59,982 nucleotides of DNA from Caloramator fervidus (GTDB lineage Bacteria; Bacillota; Clostridia; Clostridiales; Caloramatoraceae). The stretch spans positions 1 to 59,982 of the forward strand of contig NZ_FNUK01000010.1 of assembly GCF_900108045.1 (NCBI RefSeq). Reading direction: 5' to 3'. The notes under the pieces were generated by a model. The model saw only the letters and a program-made list of their open reading frames with translations. It had not been told where the DNA came from and ran no database searches. The position numbers and the translations under genes were made by a program. Positions 16,350 to 26,034 of this stretch are shown piece by piece (within the stretch, counting starts at the first letter, position 1; every line of letters begins with the position of its first letter).

Positions 16350-17075
16350 TTGAGAATAAAGTGCTTTTTTGAAAGTAATTTCATACCTGTTGACTACAAT
16401 ATGATGTTTGTAAGTTTTATAAAGGAATGTTTAAAAAAGTCGGATGAAGATTATTTTAATAAATTATTTTATTATCAAAATAAGCAGAACAAAAAAAGTA
16501 AAAATTATTCTTTTGCTATAGGTTTTAATAATTTTAAATTAGATGGAAATGTTTTTAATATTGGGGGAGATGTAATTTTTAATCTTACTTCTCCAGACTT
16601 AGAGTTTTTTGTTAATTTTTATAATGGTTTATTAAAAACAAAATTTTTTAATTATAAAGAATATACTCTAAAAAGAAAGAGAGTAGTTTTTATTAAAGAA
16701 AAAGTTATAGATAATGATGAGGTAATATTCAAAACTTTATCTCCGATATGTATAAAAGATAAAAATAATAATTACCTTGATATAGATGATGAAAAATTTA
16801 ATCAAGAGTTAAGTTATATAGCTGATTTAATAGTTAAAAATTTTAGAGGTTATGGTATTAAAAAAGAAATTAATTTTGAACCAATTGATATGAAAAAAAG
16901 GATTGTAAAATTGAATAAGGATTTTTTAAATCAAAATAAAGATAGTTATTATAAAGTTAATGCATACTCTGGAACTTTTAAATTAAAAGGAGATGTGGAA
17001 GATTTAAATTTAATTTATCAGTTAGGATTATCCTTTAGGCGAAACCAAGGTTTTGGAATGTTAGAGGTGGTATAG
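16350..17075 (+). CDS. cas6: CRISPR-associated endoribonuclease Cas6
   Basis: Processes pre-crRNA by cutting within the repeat. The 241-residue protein has a RAMP ferredoxin-like fold. The C-terminal glycine-rich loop is recognisable as LGLSFRRNQGFGMLEVV (about 225-241), the Cas6 hallmark. The TTG start at 16350 follows AGGAGGTGA with good spacing. It is first in an eight-gene cas operon and is followed with no gap by cas8b. The product should recognise the hairpin-poor 29-nt repeat of the array at 24500-26063. Confidence 0.87.
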   Translation: MRIKCFFESNFIPVDYNMMFVSFIKECLKKSDEDYFNKLFYYQNKQNKKSKNYSFAIGFNNFKLDGNVFNIGGDVIFNLTSPDLEFFVNFYNGLLKTKFFNYKEYTLKRKRVVFIKEKVIDNDEVIFKTLSPICIKDKNNNYLDIDDEKFNQELSYIADLIVKNFRGYGIKKEINFEPIDMKKRIVKLNKDFLNQNKDSYYKVNAYSGTFKLKGDVEDLNLIYQLGLSFRRNQGFGMLEVV

Positions 17076-18821
17076 GTGCAGGTTAGAGTTTACTTAAATG
17101 ATTGGTTTTACAATATGTGCATTGTTGGAATGATAAGGATATTAGAGCATGCAAAGAGAAAGGGAGAGGATATAAGTTTTGTTTTAGGAGAAGATTTTTT
17201 AGAGATTGACGATAAAACTATTAACAATTTTCATAATTATTACTTTGATTATTTTTATGACGAATATACAGAAAAGGAGTATATAAAAATTAAAGATAGG
17301 TTTAACCAATTAAAGTTAAGATCAGATGGAGATATAATAAAGGAAATAGAAAAGTTTTTATCAGAAACTAAACTAGCTGATAAAGCGACAAAGAAAGGTT
17401 TTGAAAGTGAAGTCAAGGAGTTATTAGATATAATTAAAAAAGTCAAGAAAAACCATGATTTAAATACTCTGGCAATTTTAATTAATAAAATAGAAAGTTT
17501 ATTAAATAAGAATGATATCGTAGAAAAATATGCTTTAGATAATATAAGAAGCATGATGTATGATAATTTTTTTGGACAAATGAGTTTTCTTCAAAAAGGC
17601 TTATCTAATAAAAGCCTAGATGAACACAAGCAAATTATGTTTAAGGATTTTATAAAGCCTTTAATTGTTGATATTAAAGTTAAAGAATATCTTCAAAATA
17701 ATGATTTTAACAATTTAAGCAGTTTTTTAGAAAACGAACAAGGCAAAGAGGAAAACATAAAGGCTTATAAAAATTACTTAAAAAAATCTAAGAAGGATGT
17801 AAATAAATTTAATGAAAGTTTGTGTGCAAATAGTTATTGTTCAATTTGCAATATTTATCCCTCATTTAAAGAAGATTTTAATGAATCAAGATTTTTGATT
17901 TTGGGTGTTAGCAACGAAAATGCTTTTAATTTTTTCTGGAATTTTATAACTAAATATCCTATTTGCAATCTATGTAAGTTAGTTATTTTATGTGCACCTG
18001 CAGGAGTAGTAAAATTTGATAAGTTTTATATGGAAAAGGAAGAATGGTGGAAAAGAAATTTCTATACTTTTGTTAATTTAGATACAAATTTAGAAGACTT
18101 ATTTAAAAAGAATGAATCTCTAAAGAAGAAGATAAGTTCTGATAATCCTTATAAAGAATTTATTGTTGACATATTAGAACAAGCAAGGGAAGAATCGATA
18201 TGGACTTTACAAAATATTTTGTTTGTTGAGTTCAATGGTCAATATCAAAGCAAAAAATCAAATCTTAAATATATGCATATTAGCAAATCTATGGCCAAAT
18301 ATTTTAAAACTTATTCAAGAGGAACAATAGGTAGGATAAAAAATAGAAAATTAAAAGTTGAGTTGATTGATAAAATACTACAAAATGAAGATTTAAATAG
18401 AGTTATTTTTATAAGATTGAAGGAATACATAAAAAACAATGCAAATGGGGCGGATATATATTATTCAACTCTTTCAAAAGCTTTGTTAAATTGTATAAAA
18501 ATGAAAGGAGATGAAAATAAAGTGAAAGATAAAGTATATAGAGCTTTTTTTACAGGTAAGGAGATGAGGGAATATCTTAAGAAAAACAAATCAGAAAACA
18601 AAATAAGTTCTCTTGCCTACAGACTTTTAAATACTGCAAAGGTGGGGAACAAAAAGGATTTTATGGACACGGTTTTAAGGCTTTATGTAAATTCAGAAAT
18701 GGAAATGCCAAGGATTTTTTTAGAAGCATTTTATGAAGATAATATAGATTTTGAGACATTAGCTCAAAGCTTTATTGCTGGGCTAATAACTGAAACTAAG
18801 GAGGTTGAAGTTCATGAGTAA
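17076..18821 (+). CDS. cas8b: Cas8b/Cst1, type I-B large subunit (CXXC-CXXC family)
   Basis: Large subunit of the type I-B Cascade complex, expected to take part in PAM recognition and to recruit Cas3. The 581-residue protein has two cysteine pairs, C255-C258 (SYCSIC) and C297-C300 (ICNLC). These are the defining CXXC-CXXC zinc motif of the Cst1 (Tneap) subgroup. GTG at 17076 immediately follows the cas6 stop. The rest is too divergent to place domains by eye. It overlaps cas7 by 8 bp. Confidence 0.85.
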   Translation: MQVRVYLNDWFYNMCIVGMIRILEHAKRKGEDISFVLGEDFLEIDDKTINNFHNYYFDYFYDEYTEKEYIKIKDRFNQLKLRSDGDIIKEIEKFLSETKLADKATKKGFESEVKELLDIIKKVKKNHDLNTLAILINKIESLLNKNDIVEKYALDNIRSMMYDNFFGQMSFLQKGLSNKSLDEHKQIMFKDFIKPLIVDIKVKEYLQNNDFNNLSSFLENEQGKEENIKAYKNYLKKSKKDVNKFNESLCANSYCSICNIYPSFKEDFNESRFLILGVSNENAFNFFWNFITKYPICNLCKLVILCAPAGVVKFDKFYMEKEEWWKRNFYTFVNLDTNLEDLFKKNESLKKKISSDNPYKEFIVDILEQAREESIWTLQNILFVEFNGQYQSKKSNLKYMHISKSMAKYFKTYSRGTIGRIKNRKLKVELIDKILQNEDLNRVIFIRLKEYIKNNANGADIYYSTLSKALLNCIKMKGDENKVKDKVYRAFFTGKEMREYLKKNKSENKISSLAYRLLNTAKVGNKKDFMDTVLRLYVNSEMEMPRIFLEAFYEDNIDFETLAQSFIAGLITETKEVEVHE

Positions 18822-19707
18822 AACTGCAACAATGAGCATAATTTTTCAAGCTCAAAGCTTAAACTATGGTGAAGGGACAAGCAATATTTCAGAACTTAAA
18901 AAATTAACAAGAGGAAATGGACAACAATTTACAGTAGCATCAAGACAATGCTTAAGATATGATATAGCAAGGCTTGGTGGTGCATTGTTCGGCTGGAATT
19001 TGCAGGTTGTTGATAAAAGTAAAGGGACTGTGCAGTTTAAAGATGAATTGAGTATTAAAGATTCTGAAGAAATGGACTTATTTGGATATATGAAAACTAA
19101 AGAAGGTGAGGGTGGGAAAAATAGGTCAGCAGCTGTTAGAATAAGTTTTGCAACTTCTTTAGAGCCATATAAGAATGATATTGAGTTTTTAAGCAATAAA
19201 GGTCTTGCTGATAGGATTAACGAAAATGCCAATCTTGCAAATATTGAACAGCATTTAAGTTATTATACTTATACAATTACTATGGATTTAGATAAAATAG
19301 GGGTAGATGGAGAAATAAGATTGGATAATGAAACAAGGTATAATAGAATATCTCAGTTTTTAGATATAGTAAAAATACTCAATAGGGAAATAAGAGGAAG
19401 ATTAGAAAACTTATCACCTCTATTTGTAATTGGTGGAGTTTATGATTTCCCAAACCCACTATTTTTAGGAAGGATTAAGCTTTTGGGTGTAAAGGATTCT
19501 TTTGCAATTGATCTTGAACCTATAAAATCAGCTATGGAAGTTTCAGTTTTGGATTGTAAGGTTGAGGAAAAAACATTTGTTGGAATTGTCAGTGGAATAT
19601 TTGCAAATGAGGATGAGATAAAGGATCTATTTAAGGATAGAACTTTGAGTGTAAATCAGTTTTTTGAAAATATGAAAAAGGAAATCAAAACATATTATGG
19701 GGTGTGA
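18814..19707 (+). CDS. cas7: Cas7 (Cst2/DevR family), Cascade backbone
   Basis: Backbone protein that polymerises along the crRNA. The 297-residue protein starts MSKTATMSIIFQAQSLNYGEG and has ASRQCLRYDIARLGG. The N-terminal RRM strand and this arginine-rich segment are typical of the DevR/Cst2 family of type I-B. ATG at 18814 is preferred over a TTG at 18805 because AAGGAGG lies 9 nt ahead. The start overlaps the cas8b stop in ATGAGTAA, implying coupled translation. Confidence 0.88.
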   Translation: MSKTATMSIIFQAQSLNYGEGTSNISELKKLTRGNGQQFTVASRQCLRYDIARLGGALFGWNLQVVDKSKGTVQFKDELSIKDSEEMDLFGYMKTKEGEGGKNRSAAVRISFATSLEPYKNDIEFLSNKGLADRINENANLANIEQHLSYYTYTITMDLDKIGVDGEIRLDNETRYNRISQFLDIVKILNREIRGRLENLSPLFVIGGVYDFPNPLFLGRIKLLGVKDSFAIDLEPIKSAMEVSVLDCKVEEKTFVGIVSGIFANEDEIKDLFKDRTLSVNQFFENMKKEIKTYYGV

Positions 19708-19711
19708 TTAG

Positions 19712-20386
19712 ATGAAGGCTCTAAAGCTTAAGCTTTTTCAAGAAACTGCATGCTATAAAAAACCCTTTGCATTAAAGGTGGCAGAGACTTATCCTCTGCC
19801 TCCTTATTCTACTGTTAAAGGTTTTTTACATTATGTTCTTGAGGCTGAGGATTTTGTGGATATGGCAATATCTGTTCAGGGAGATTATGAAGATAAATTT
19901 ATAAATTTACAAACATTTTATTTTTACAAACAAAACGAAATAACTAAAGGACCTTTAAATGTTCATTATCTTCATAATGTTGAACTTTTAATTCATGTAT
20001 ATGCTAAAGAAGCAATATTGAATAAAATAATTGAAAATATGAAAAATTCTAAGGAATTTTTTAGTTTAGGCAGAAGGGAAGATTTAGTAAGGATAGACGA
20101 TATAAAGATGGTTGAGTTTAGAGAAGTTGATTTAGACGAAGAAGATGATATTTATGTTTTAAAATACTCTGCATATATCCCAAAGTTTTATAATTATGAA
20201 GCTCTTACAGGAATAAATTATAATTTAAATTTTAAATATAACATAAAAAATGAAATAAGGGAATGGGAAAAAGTTAAGGTAGTTTACGTTGAAAAGGATG
20301 CCAATGTTATAACAAACGGAAAAATTTATTTAGATAATGAAGGAGATATTATTTTCTTTAATAAGAAGGTCGGGGAGATAGTATGA
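19712..20386 (+). CDS. cas5: Cas5 (type I-B)
   Basis: Cascade subunit that caps the 5' handle of the crRNA. The 224-residue RAMP protein has the N-terminal signature LKLFQETACYKKPFALKVAETYPLPPYSTVKGFLHYVL. The PPYSTVKG segment is the Cas5 hallmark just after the first strand. It begins 4 bp after cas7 and overlaps cas3 in an ATGA, so it belongs to the same tight operon. Confidence 0.88.
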   Translation: MKALKLKLFQETACYKKPFALKVAETYPLPPYSTVKGFLHYVLEAEDFVDMAISVQGDYEDKFINLQTFYFYKQNEITKGPLNVHYLHNVELLIHVYAKEAILNKIIENMKNSKEFFSLGRREDLVRIDDIKMVEFREVDLDEEDDIYVLKYSAYIPKFYNYEALTGINYNLNFKYNIKNEIREWEKVKVVYVEKDANVITNGKIYLDNEGDIIFFNKKVGEIV

Positions 20387-22539
20387 TTTTTGCAAAGTCT
20401 AATCCTGTTGAAAGCCTAAAGGAACATACAGATTTAGTAATGGAAAATTATAAAAAACTTAAAGAATTATATGAAAATGATATTAGTAATATTGTTGAAG
20501 AAGAGAAGTTTTGGGATATGCTTGAAATTGCATGTTTTTATCATGATTTTGGTAAAGTTTATACACCCTTTCAAAATGAAATTCGAAAGGTATTAAAAAT
20601 GGAGCTTTTAAATACAAAATTTAAAAACGATATTCCACATGGATACTTATCTCCTGCCTTTTTAAACAGTAAATATATAAAAACAAAGTTTGGCGAAAAT
20701 AATTATGTAATTTTAGTTCAAGCAATAGCTTTTCATCATGAAAGGGATAGTGATGTAGAGGATTTAAGAAATATTCAAGAGGTGCTAGATAAGGATTTAA
20801 GTTTTGCTATTGAAAAGCTAAACGAAGAAATGGGGATTTCTCTTGAAAAGGTAAGTAAAAAATATATAAATCACATAAAGCAGCAGGTAAGGATAAAGGA
20901 AGGGGATAGAGGCTATAAAAAATATATTATGCTAAAGGGGCTTTTACACAGAATAGATCATAGTGCCTCAGCTCATGTGGATGTTGAGATTAAGCCAGAA
21001 AAAAATATATCAGAAACTGTTGTAAATTATATAACAAAAAAATTAAGTTCTAATTTAAGGGAACCACAAAAATTTTGCCTTGAAAATAAGGATAATAACA
21101 TAATTATGATTGCTTCAACAGGCATAGGGAAAACTGAATCGGCTTTACTTTGGATAAATAATGATAAGGCTTTTTTTACCCTTCCTTTAAGAGTTTCAAT
21201 AAATGCAATATATAAAAGAATATTAGAGGATATGCAATATAAAGATGTAGGGCTTTTACACTCTAAAAGCTATGATTTTCTTTCCAAGGAAGGATATAAG
21301 GATTCCTTTGAAAAATATGAGATTTCAAAGCAACTTTCTTACCCGATAAGTTTATCGACTATAGATCAGCTTTTTACATTTCCATTTAAGTTTAAAGGAT
21401 ATGAAAAGATATTAGCAACATTAGCTTATTCTAAGGTAGTAATAGATGAAATACAGGCGTATTCGCCTAAAATAGCAGCAGCGATTTTAAAAGGGATTGA
21501 GATGATACATAAAATGGGTGGAAAATTTATGATAATGACAGCAACACTTCCTAATATTTTTAAAGAATATCTTGAAAATAAGGGAATCACATTCCAATTT
21601 AATGAATTTTATAGTGATATCAATAGACATAAAATTTGTATAAAGCAAGAAAAAATTAATGATAATTTAAATTACATTATTGATAAGGCTCGAGATAAAA
21701 AGGTTTTAATTATAGTAAATACTGTAAAAAAAGCAATGGAACTTTATGAAGAAGTAGTGAAAAAAGAATTGATAAAGGAAAATGATATTGAAGTTAATTT
21801 ATTACATTCTCTTTTTATTCAAAAGGATAGATTTGATAAAGAAGATAAAATTAAAAATTTTAATAAAAATGGAATATGGATAACTACTCAAATAGTAGAA
21901 GCATCCCTTGATATAGATTTTGATATTCTTTTTACTGAACTTTCTACAGTAGATAGCCTTTTTCAAAGAATGGGGAGATGTTTTAGAAAAAGAGAATATA
22001 ACGATGAAGAACCTAACATTTATATTTATTGTAATGAAGTTAGCGGTATTGGAACTATCTACGATGAAGAGATTTTTAAAAAGAGCAGGGACGAATTATT
22101 AAAATACGATGGAAAGTTTATAACTGAAAAAGAGAAGGGCGAAATTGTAGATAAAATCTATTCACGGGAATCTTTAAAAGGAACGCACTATTTAGAAGAA
22201 TTTGATAAAGCATTGGAATTTTTGGATTCTGTTTATGATTATGATCTTGATAAAAGGGATGCTCATAAAGAACTGAGGGATTTTACTAATGTTAAGGTAA
22301 TTCCTAAGGAAATTTATGAAAAGAATATAACTTTAATTGAAGAATACTTAAACGAAAAAGATTATAAAAGGAAAAGAGATAAACTTATTGATATAAAACA
22401 GCTAACTATGGATGTTCCGTACTATAGGGTAAAAAATAATTTGCTTGACAGCAAAATTAATGGAATCTTTATTGTGAATTATAAATATGATAGTAAAATT
22501 GGACTTCATGTTGGGGAAGAAGTAACTAATTTTATTTAA
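20383..22539 (+). CDS. cas3: Cas3 nuclease-helicase (type I-B)
   Basis: Effector that unwinds and degrades target DNA after Cascade binding. The 718-residue protein has an N-terminal HD nuclease (H15, H54-D55 in CFYHDFGK, then the FHHERD and HRIDHSASAH blocks). A superfamily 2 helicase follows, with Walker A ASTGIGKT (244-251), DEIQ box (355-358), TATLP motif III and QRMGRCFRKR motif VI. Nuclease and helicase are on one polypeptide. All key residues are intact, so the system looks active. The start overlaps the cas5 stop (ATGA). Confidence 0.93.
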   Translation: MIFAKSNPVESLKEHTDLVMENYKKLKELYENDISNIVEEEKFWDMLEIACFYHDFGKVYTPFQNEIRKVLKMELLNTKFKNDIPHGYLSPAFLNSKYIKTKFGENNYVILVQAIAFHHERDSDVEDLRNIQEVLDKDLSFAIEKLNEEMGISLEKVSKKYINHIKQQVRIKEGDRGYKKYIMLKGLLHRIDHSASAHVDVEIKPEKNISETVVNYITKKLSSNLREPQKFCLENKDNNIIMIASTGIGKTESALLWINNDKAFFTLPLRVSINAIYKRILEDMQYKDVGLLHSKSYDFLSKEGYKDSFEKYEISKQLSYPISLSTIDQLFTFPFKFKGYEKILATLAYSKVVIDEIQAYSPKIAAAILKGIEMIHKMGGKFMIMTATLPNIFKEYLENKGITFQFNEFYSDINRHKICIKQEKINDNLNYIIDKARDKKVLIIVNTVKKAMELYEEVVKKELIKENDIEVNLLHSLFIQKDRFDKEDKIKNFNKNGIWITTQIVEASLDIDFDILFTELSTVDSLFQRMGRCFRKREYNDEEPNIYIYCNEVSGIGTIYDEEIFKKSRDELLKYDGKFITEKEKGEIVDKIYSRESLKGTHYLEEFDKALEFLDSVYDYDLDKRDAHKELRDFTNVKVIPKEIYEKNITLIEEYLNEKDYKRKRDKLIDIKQLTMDVPYYRVKNNLLDSKINGIFIVNYKYDSKIGLHVGEEVTNFI

Positions 22540-22549
22540 AGGTGATACT

Positions 22550-23068
22550 ATGGAATTTAATTTAGAGGATTTTAAAGTTCAAGGAATAAAGGTTAATTAT
22601 TATTACGTATGTAAAAGAAAGCTTTGGCTTTTTTCAAAAGGAATAACTATGGAAGATAAAAGCGACAGAGTGCTGCAAGGGAAATTACTACACGAAAGCT
22701 CCTATCCTAGGATTGAAACAAGGGAAATTATGGTAGATGATATTTTGAAAATAGACATTGTAGAGGATGAATATGTAAGGGAAGTTAAAATAACAAGTAA
22801 GATGCCTTTGGCTGATAGAATGCAGCTTTTATATTATCTTTATTATTTAAAAAATATGGGAATAGAAAAGGTTGGAGTTATTAATTATGTAAAGGAAAAA
22901 AGAAGGGAATTTATAAAATTAGATGTAGAAGCTGAAAGGGAAATAAAAAGGGCTTTAAAGGATATTAAAGATATTTTAGAATTAGAAAGGCCCCCCAAAT
23001 TGGAGAAATTGCCTTATTGTAAAAAATGTTCCTATTATGAACTTTGTTATTCTGGTGAGGTCGATTAA
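22550..23068 (+). CDS. cas4: Cas4 exonuclease
   Basis: Processes prespacers and helps select PAM and orientation during spacer acquisition. The 172-residue protein has the four iron-sulfur cysteines: C21 at the N-terminus and C157, C160 and C166 in YCKKCSYYELCY. The RecB-type nuclease core includes an aspartate in LKIDIVED, REVK as the (D/E)xK element, and RMQLLYYLYYLK. Length is standard. It lies directly ahead of cas1 with one base between them, as in most type I-B loci. Confidence 0.9.
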   Translation: MEFNLEDFKVQGIKVNYYYVCKRKLWLFSKGITMEDKSDRVLQGKLLHESSYPRIETREIMVDDILKIDIVEDEYVREVKITSKMPLADRMQLLYYLYYLKNMGIEKVGVINYVKEKRREFIKLDVEAEREIKRALKDIKDILELERPPKLEKLPYCKKCSYYELCYSGEVD

Positions 23069-23069
23069 T

Positions 23070-24050
23070 ATGAATAAGGATTATTATATATTTTCAAATG
23101 GAAGACTTAGAAGAAAAGAAAACACAGTGTATTTTGAAGATACTGAAGGAAATTTAAAGCTTATTCCAATTGAGACAGTAGAAAAGATACATGTATTTGG
23201 AGAGGTGGATTTAAACAACAAGTTTTTGAGTTTTATTGCAACTCATGGAGCTATAATAAATTTTTATAATTATTATGGTTATTATGTTGGCAGCTTTTAT
23301 CCTAAAAAGAAAAATGTTTCGGGGTTCTTACTTGTAAAGCAGGCAGATAATTATTCAAATTTTGAAAAAAGATTATATTTGGCAAAATGTTTTGTTGAAA
23401 GTGCTGCGTATCATATTGTTAGAAACTTAAAGGAATATCAAAACACAGACGAGGAAATAGAAAGGATTAATTTGGAAAGAGAAAATATAAAAAAAGTCAA
23501 GGATATAGATGAGCTTATGGGGTGTGAAGGTAGGATAAGAAAAATCTATTATTCAGCCTTTAACAAGATTTTAAAAAATGATTTTGGTTTTGAATCTAGG
23601 GAAAAAAGACCTCCTAAGGATCCAGTTAATGCTTTGATTTCCTTTGGAAATATGCAAATGTATACTACAGTTTTAGGTGAGATTTATAAAACTCAACTTG
23701 ATCCTACTATAAGCTATCTTCATGAACCCTCAACAAAAAGGTTTTCATTAAGTCTTGATATAGCAGAAATTTTTAAACCTCTAATAGTTGATCCAGTGAT
23801 TTTTAGGCTTGTTAATAATAGAATAATTACAAAGGATGATTTTGATTATGAGGATGATTTTTACTTCTTAAACGATAATGGTAAGAAAAAGTTTATAAAG
23901 GAATATGAGGAAAAACTTCATACAACGATTAAACATAGAAAACTAAATAGAAGTGTATCTTATAAGGGGTTTATATTGCTGGAATGTTATAAACTCATAA
24001 AACATCTTTTAGGGGATGAAATATATAAACCATTAAAGGCATGGTGGTAA
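23070..24050 (+). CDS. cas1: Cas1 integrase (type I-B)
   Basis: Metal-dependent integrase that inserts spacers at the leader end together with Cas2. The 326-residue protein begins MNKDYYIFSNGRLRRKENTVYF. The conserved C-terminal catalytic region includes YLHEPSTKRFSLSLDIAEIFKPLIVD with the histidine and acidic metal ligands. ATG at 23070, after a GAGGTCG site, is used. It is followed one base later by cas2, so the adaptation module (cas4-cas1-cas2) is complete. Confidence 0.94.
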   Translation: MNKDYYIFSNGRLRRKENTVYFEDTEGNLKLIPIETVEKIHVFGEVDLNNKFLSFIATHGAIINFYNYYGYYVGSFYPKKKNVSGFLLVKQADNYSNFEKRLYLAKCFVESAAYHIVRNLKEYQNTDEEIERINLERENIKKVKDIDELMGCEGRIRKIYYSAFNKILKNDFGFESREKRPPKDPVNALISFGNMQMYTTVLGEIYKTQLDPTISYLHEPSTKRFSLSLDIAEIFKPLIVDPVIFRLVNNRIITKDDFDYEDDFYFLNDNGKKKFIKEYEEKLHTTIKHRKLNRSVSYKGFILLECYKLIKHLLGDEIYKPLKAWW

Positions 24051-24051
24051 T

Positions 24052-24315
24052 ATGTTTGTAATTATTACCTATGACGTAGGAGAAAAAAGAGTAAATAAAG
24101 TTAGGAAAAAATTAAAACAATATCTTATGTGGACTCAAAATTCAGTTTTTGAGGGAGAAATAAGCGAAGGGAAGTTGCAAAAGTGTTTGTTTGAAGTAAG
24201 CAAAATTATAAAAAAAGAAGAGGATTCTATTTATGTATATAGAATTAACTTTCCAGCACAGGTTAAAAAGGATATAATGGGGATTGTAAAAAGCTATGAG
24301 GATATATTTATATAA
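24052..24315 (+). CDS. cas2: Cas2
   Basis: Dimeric ferredoxin-fold partner of Cas1 in spacer acquisition. The 87-residue protein has the family start MFVIITYDVGEKRVNKVRKKLKQYL with the conserved aspartate after YD, and QNSVFEGEIS. Length is normal. It is the last gene of the cas operon; the array leader begins right after the stop codon. Confidence 0.93.
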   Translation: MFVIITYDVGEKRVNKVRKKLKQYLMWTQNSVFEGEISEGKLQKCLFEVSKIIKKEEDSIYVYRINFPAQVKKDIMGIVKSYEDIFI

Positions 24316-24499
24316 CTGCAGCGAACCTAATTTTGAAAGAAAGTCATTTTAAGCCTTGAATAAACTAATTTAAAGACTATTCGTTTTTAAATTCTATTTT
24401 CACAATCCCCCCTTTGCTGCAAAAAATAACAATCATAAATTTGAATAGTATTAATTTAAGCTAGAATAATTAAAGATTGATTTAATATGCTTAAATAGG
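24316..24499 (+). promoter_or_regulatory. CRISPR leader
   Basis: This 184-bp AT-rich non-coding stretch lies between cas2 and the first repeat. It carries an imperfect inverted repeat, TGCAGCGAA (24317-24325) with TTTGCTGCA (24413-24421), and a C-run just before the second arm. Leader polarity is supported by the degenerate repeat at the opposite end of the array. It should hold the array promoter and the integration site, but no convincing -35/-10 pair was identified. Confidence 0.7.
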
Positions 24500-25920
24500 G
24501 TTTTATATGGACTATGTGGGATGTAAATACGCTCTTGTAAAGTTCGGTGAAGATATAAACGAAGGTTTTATATGGACTATGTGGGATGTAAATTGATAAA
24601 ACTAACTTGAAGGCGTTTTTATTTATTCAAGTTTTATATGGACTATGTGGGATGTAAATATATAAAAGACGCAAGTATCACAAACGCAAAAATAGCGTTT
24701 TATATGGACTATGTGGGATGTAAATCGTCTATACGTTCTTGAAGTATATCGTCCCAAAATTTGTTTTATATGGACTATGTGGGATGTAAATGCGTGGGAA
24801 GAGCATATAAAAACTTTTAAAGTATTTGTTTTATATGGACTATGTGGGATGTAAATATTGAACTTCTTGGCACTATAAATAAAAATTCATCATCGTTTTA
24901 TATGGACTATGTGGGATGTAAATTCTTTGGCGGAGAGGTGGTGAAGACGAGTGGCAACTAAGTTTTATATGGACTATGTGGGATGTAAATTTCTTTATAA
25001 TACACTAATTCATTTGTTAATCCCTGTTGGTTTTATATGGACTATGTGGGATGTAAATAGAAACAAGAATTAAAAAGGCTTGAAGAAAAAATAGATAGTT
25101 TTATATGGACTATGTGGGATGTAAATTAATGCCTCTTCTGCTTCTGCAACTTCTGTCACTATTAGTTTTATATGGACTATGTGGGATGTAAATAACGAAG
25201 CGAGAGCAATGGAGGAAAAAGAGCCACTTGTTTTATATGGACTATGTGGGATGTAAATGCATATTGCTGCAAAAACATGCTATCAAAATTCACAAAGTTT
25301 TATATGGACTATGTGGGATGTAAATCGTTTAGTTCGGTAAAACATCTTCTAAAAGCATTTAATGTTTTATATGGACTATGTGGGATGTAAATCGATATGT
25401 TCAGCCATAACCGAATTAGCAGCAATTACGTTTTATATGGACTATGTGGGATGTAAATAATTATACCCTTGATGCTCCGATAGAAGGTAAAACTGTTTTA
25501 TATGGACTATGTGGGATGTAAATTGTCATATGTTGCTCTATGTGGCATAGGCTGGGTGGAAAGTTTTATATGGACTATGTGGGATGTAAATCAGTTTTGA
25601 CATATTGAACACCCATTTGTAATTATTTGTTTTATATGGACTATGTGGGATGTAAATCACCCTCGCAATCGATTAAATCGTTTGGTGTGCATCGTGTTTT
25701 ATATGGACTATGTGGGATGTAAATTTATGTGATTGTAGCAACGGTAACTATGAACCATATAAGTTTTATATGGACTATGTGGGATGTAAATGCTGAAACA
25801 TTCTATATCGAAGGTTGGAGTTGTGAGTTTTATATGGACTATGTGGGATGTAAATCTATTATCTTATTTTTAATTTTTCTTATATCTCTTGGTTTTATAT
25901 GGACTATGTGGGATGTAAAT

Positions 25921-26034
25921 TTAATTAATAAAAAGGAGGAGATGTGTATGTTATTTAGTTTAATTTGTTATATAAAAAAAGTTATTTCACAAAGTTAAAT
26001 AAAATAAAATAAAAACCTCCTAAAAAGGGTATAA
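25921..26034 (+). other. Anomalous 114-nt interval inside the CRISPR array
   Basis: It lies between the last perfect repeat and the degenerate terminal repeat. It contains AAGGAGGA (25933-25940), a 16-codon ORF (25948-25998) and, near its end, CCTCCT (26016-26021), an exact complement of the AGGAGG core. It is far more AT-rich than the spacers. The length and the translation signals do not fit an ordinary spacer. Confidence 0.7.
25948..25998 (+). CDS. Possible 16-residue peptide within the CRISPR array
   Basis: The reading frame gives MLFSLICYIKKVISQS: a hydrophobic first half and a basic centre. AAGGAGGA is 7 nt before the ATG, as good a ribosome-binding site as any in the window. The frame is also open further upstream through repeats and spacers, but only this start has a ribosome-binding site. 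C. difficile has type I toxin genes for small membrane peptides next to its CRISPR arrays; those are longer. Whether this peptide is made is unknown. Confidence 0.3.
   Translation: MLFSLICYIKKVISQS

Noticed and set aside
25729-25947. Open reading frame running through CRISPR repeats and spacers
   Set aside because: The frame is open only because the repeat translates without stops (FYMDYVGCK). It has no ribosome-binding site until the ATG at 25948, so only the last 16 codons are kept as a possible peptide.
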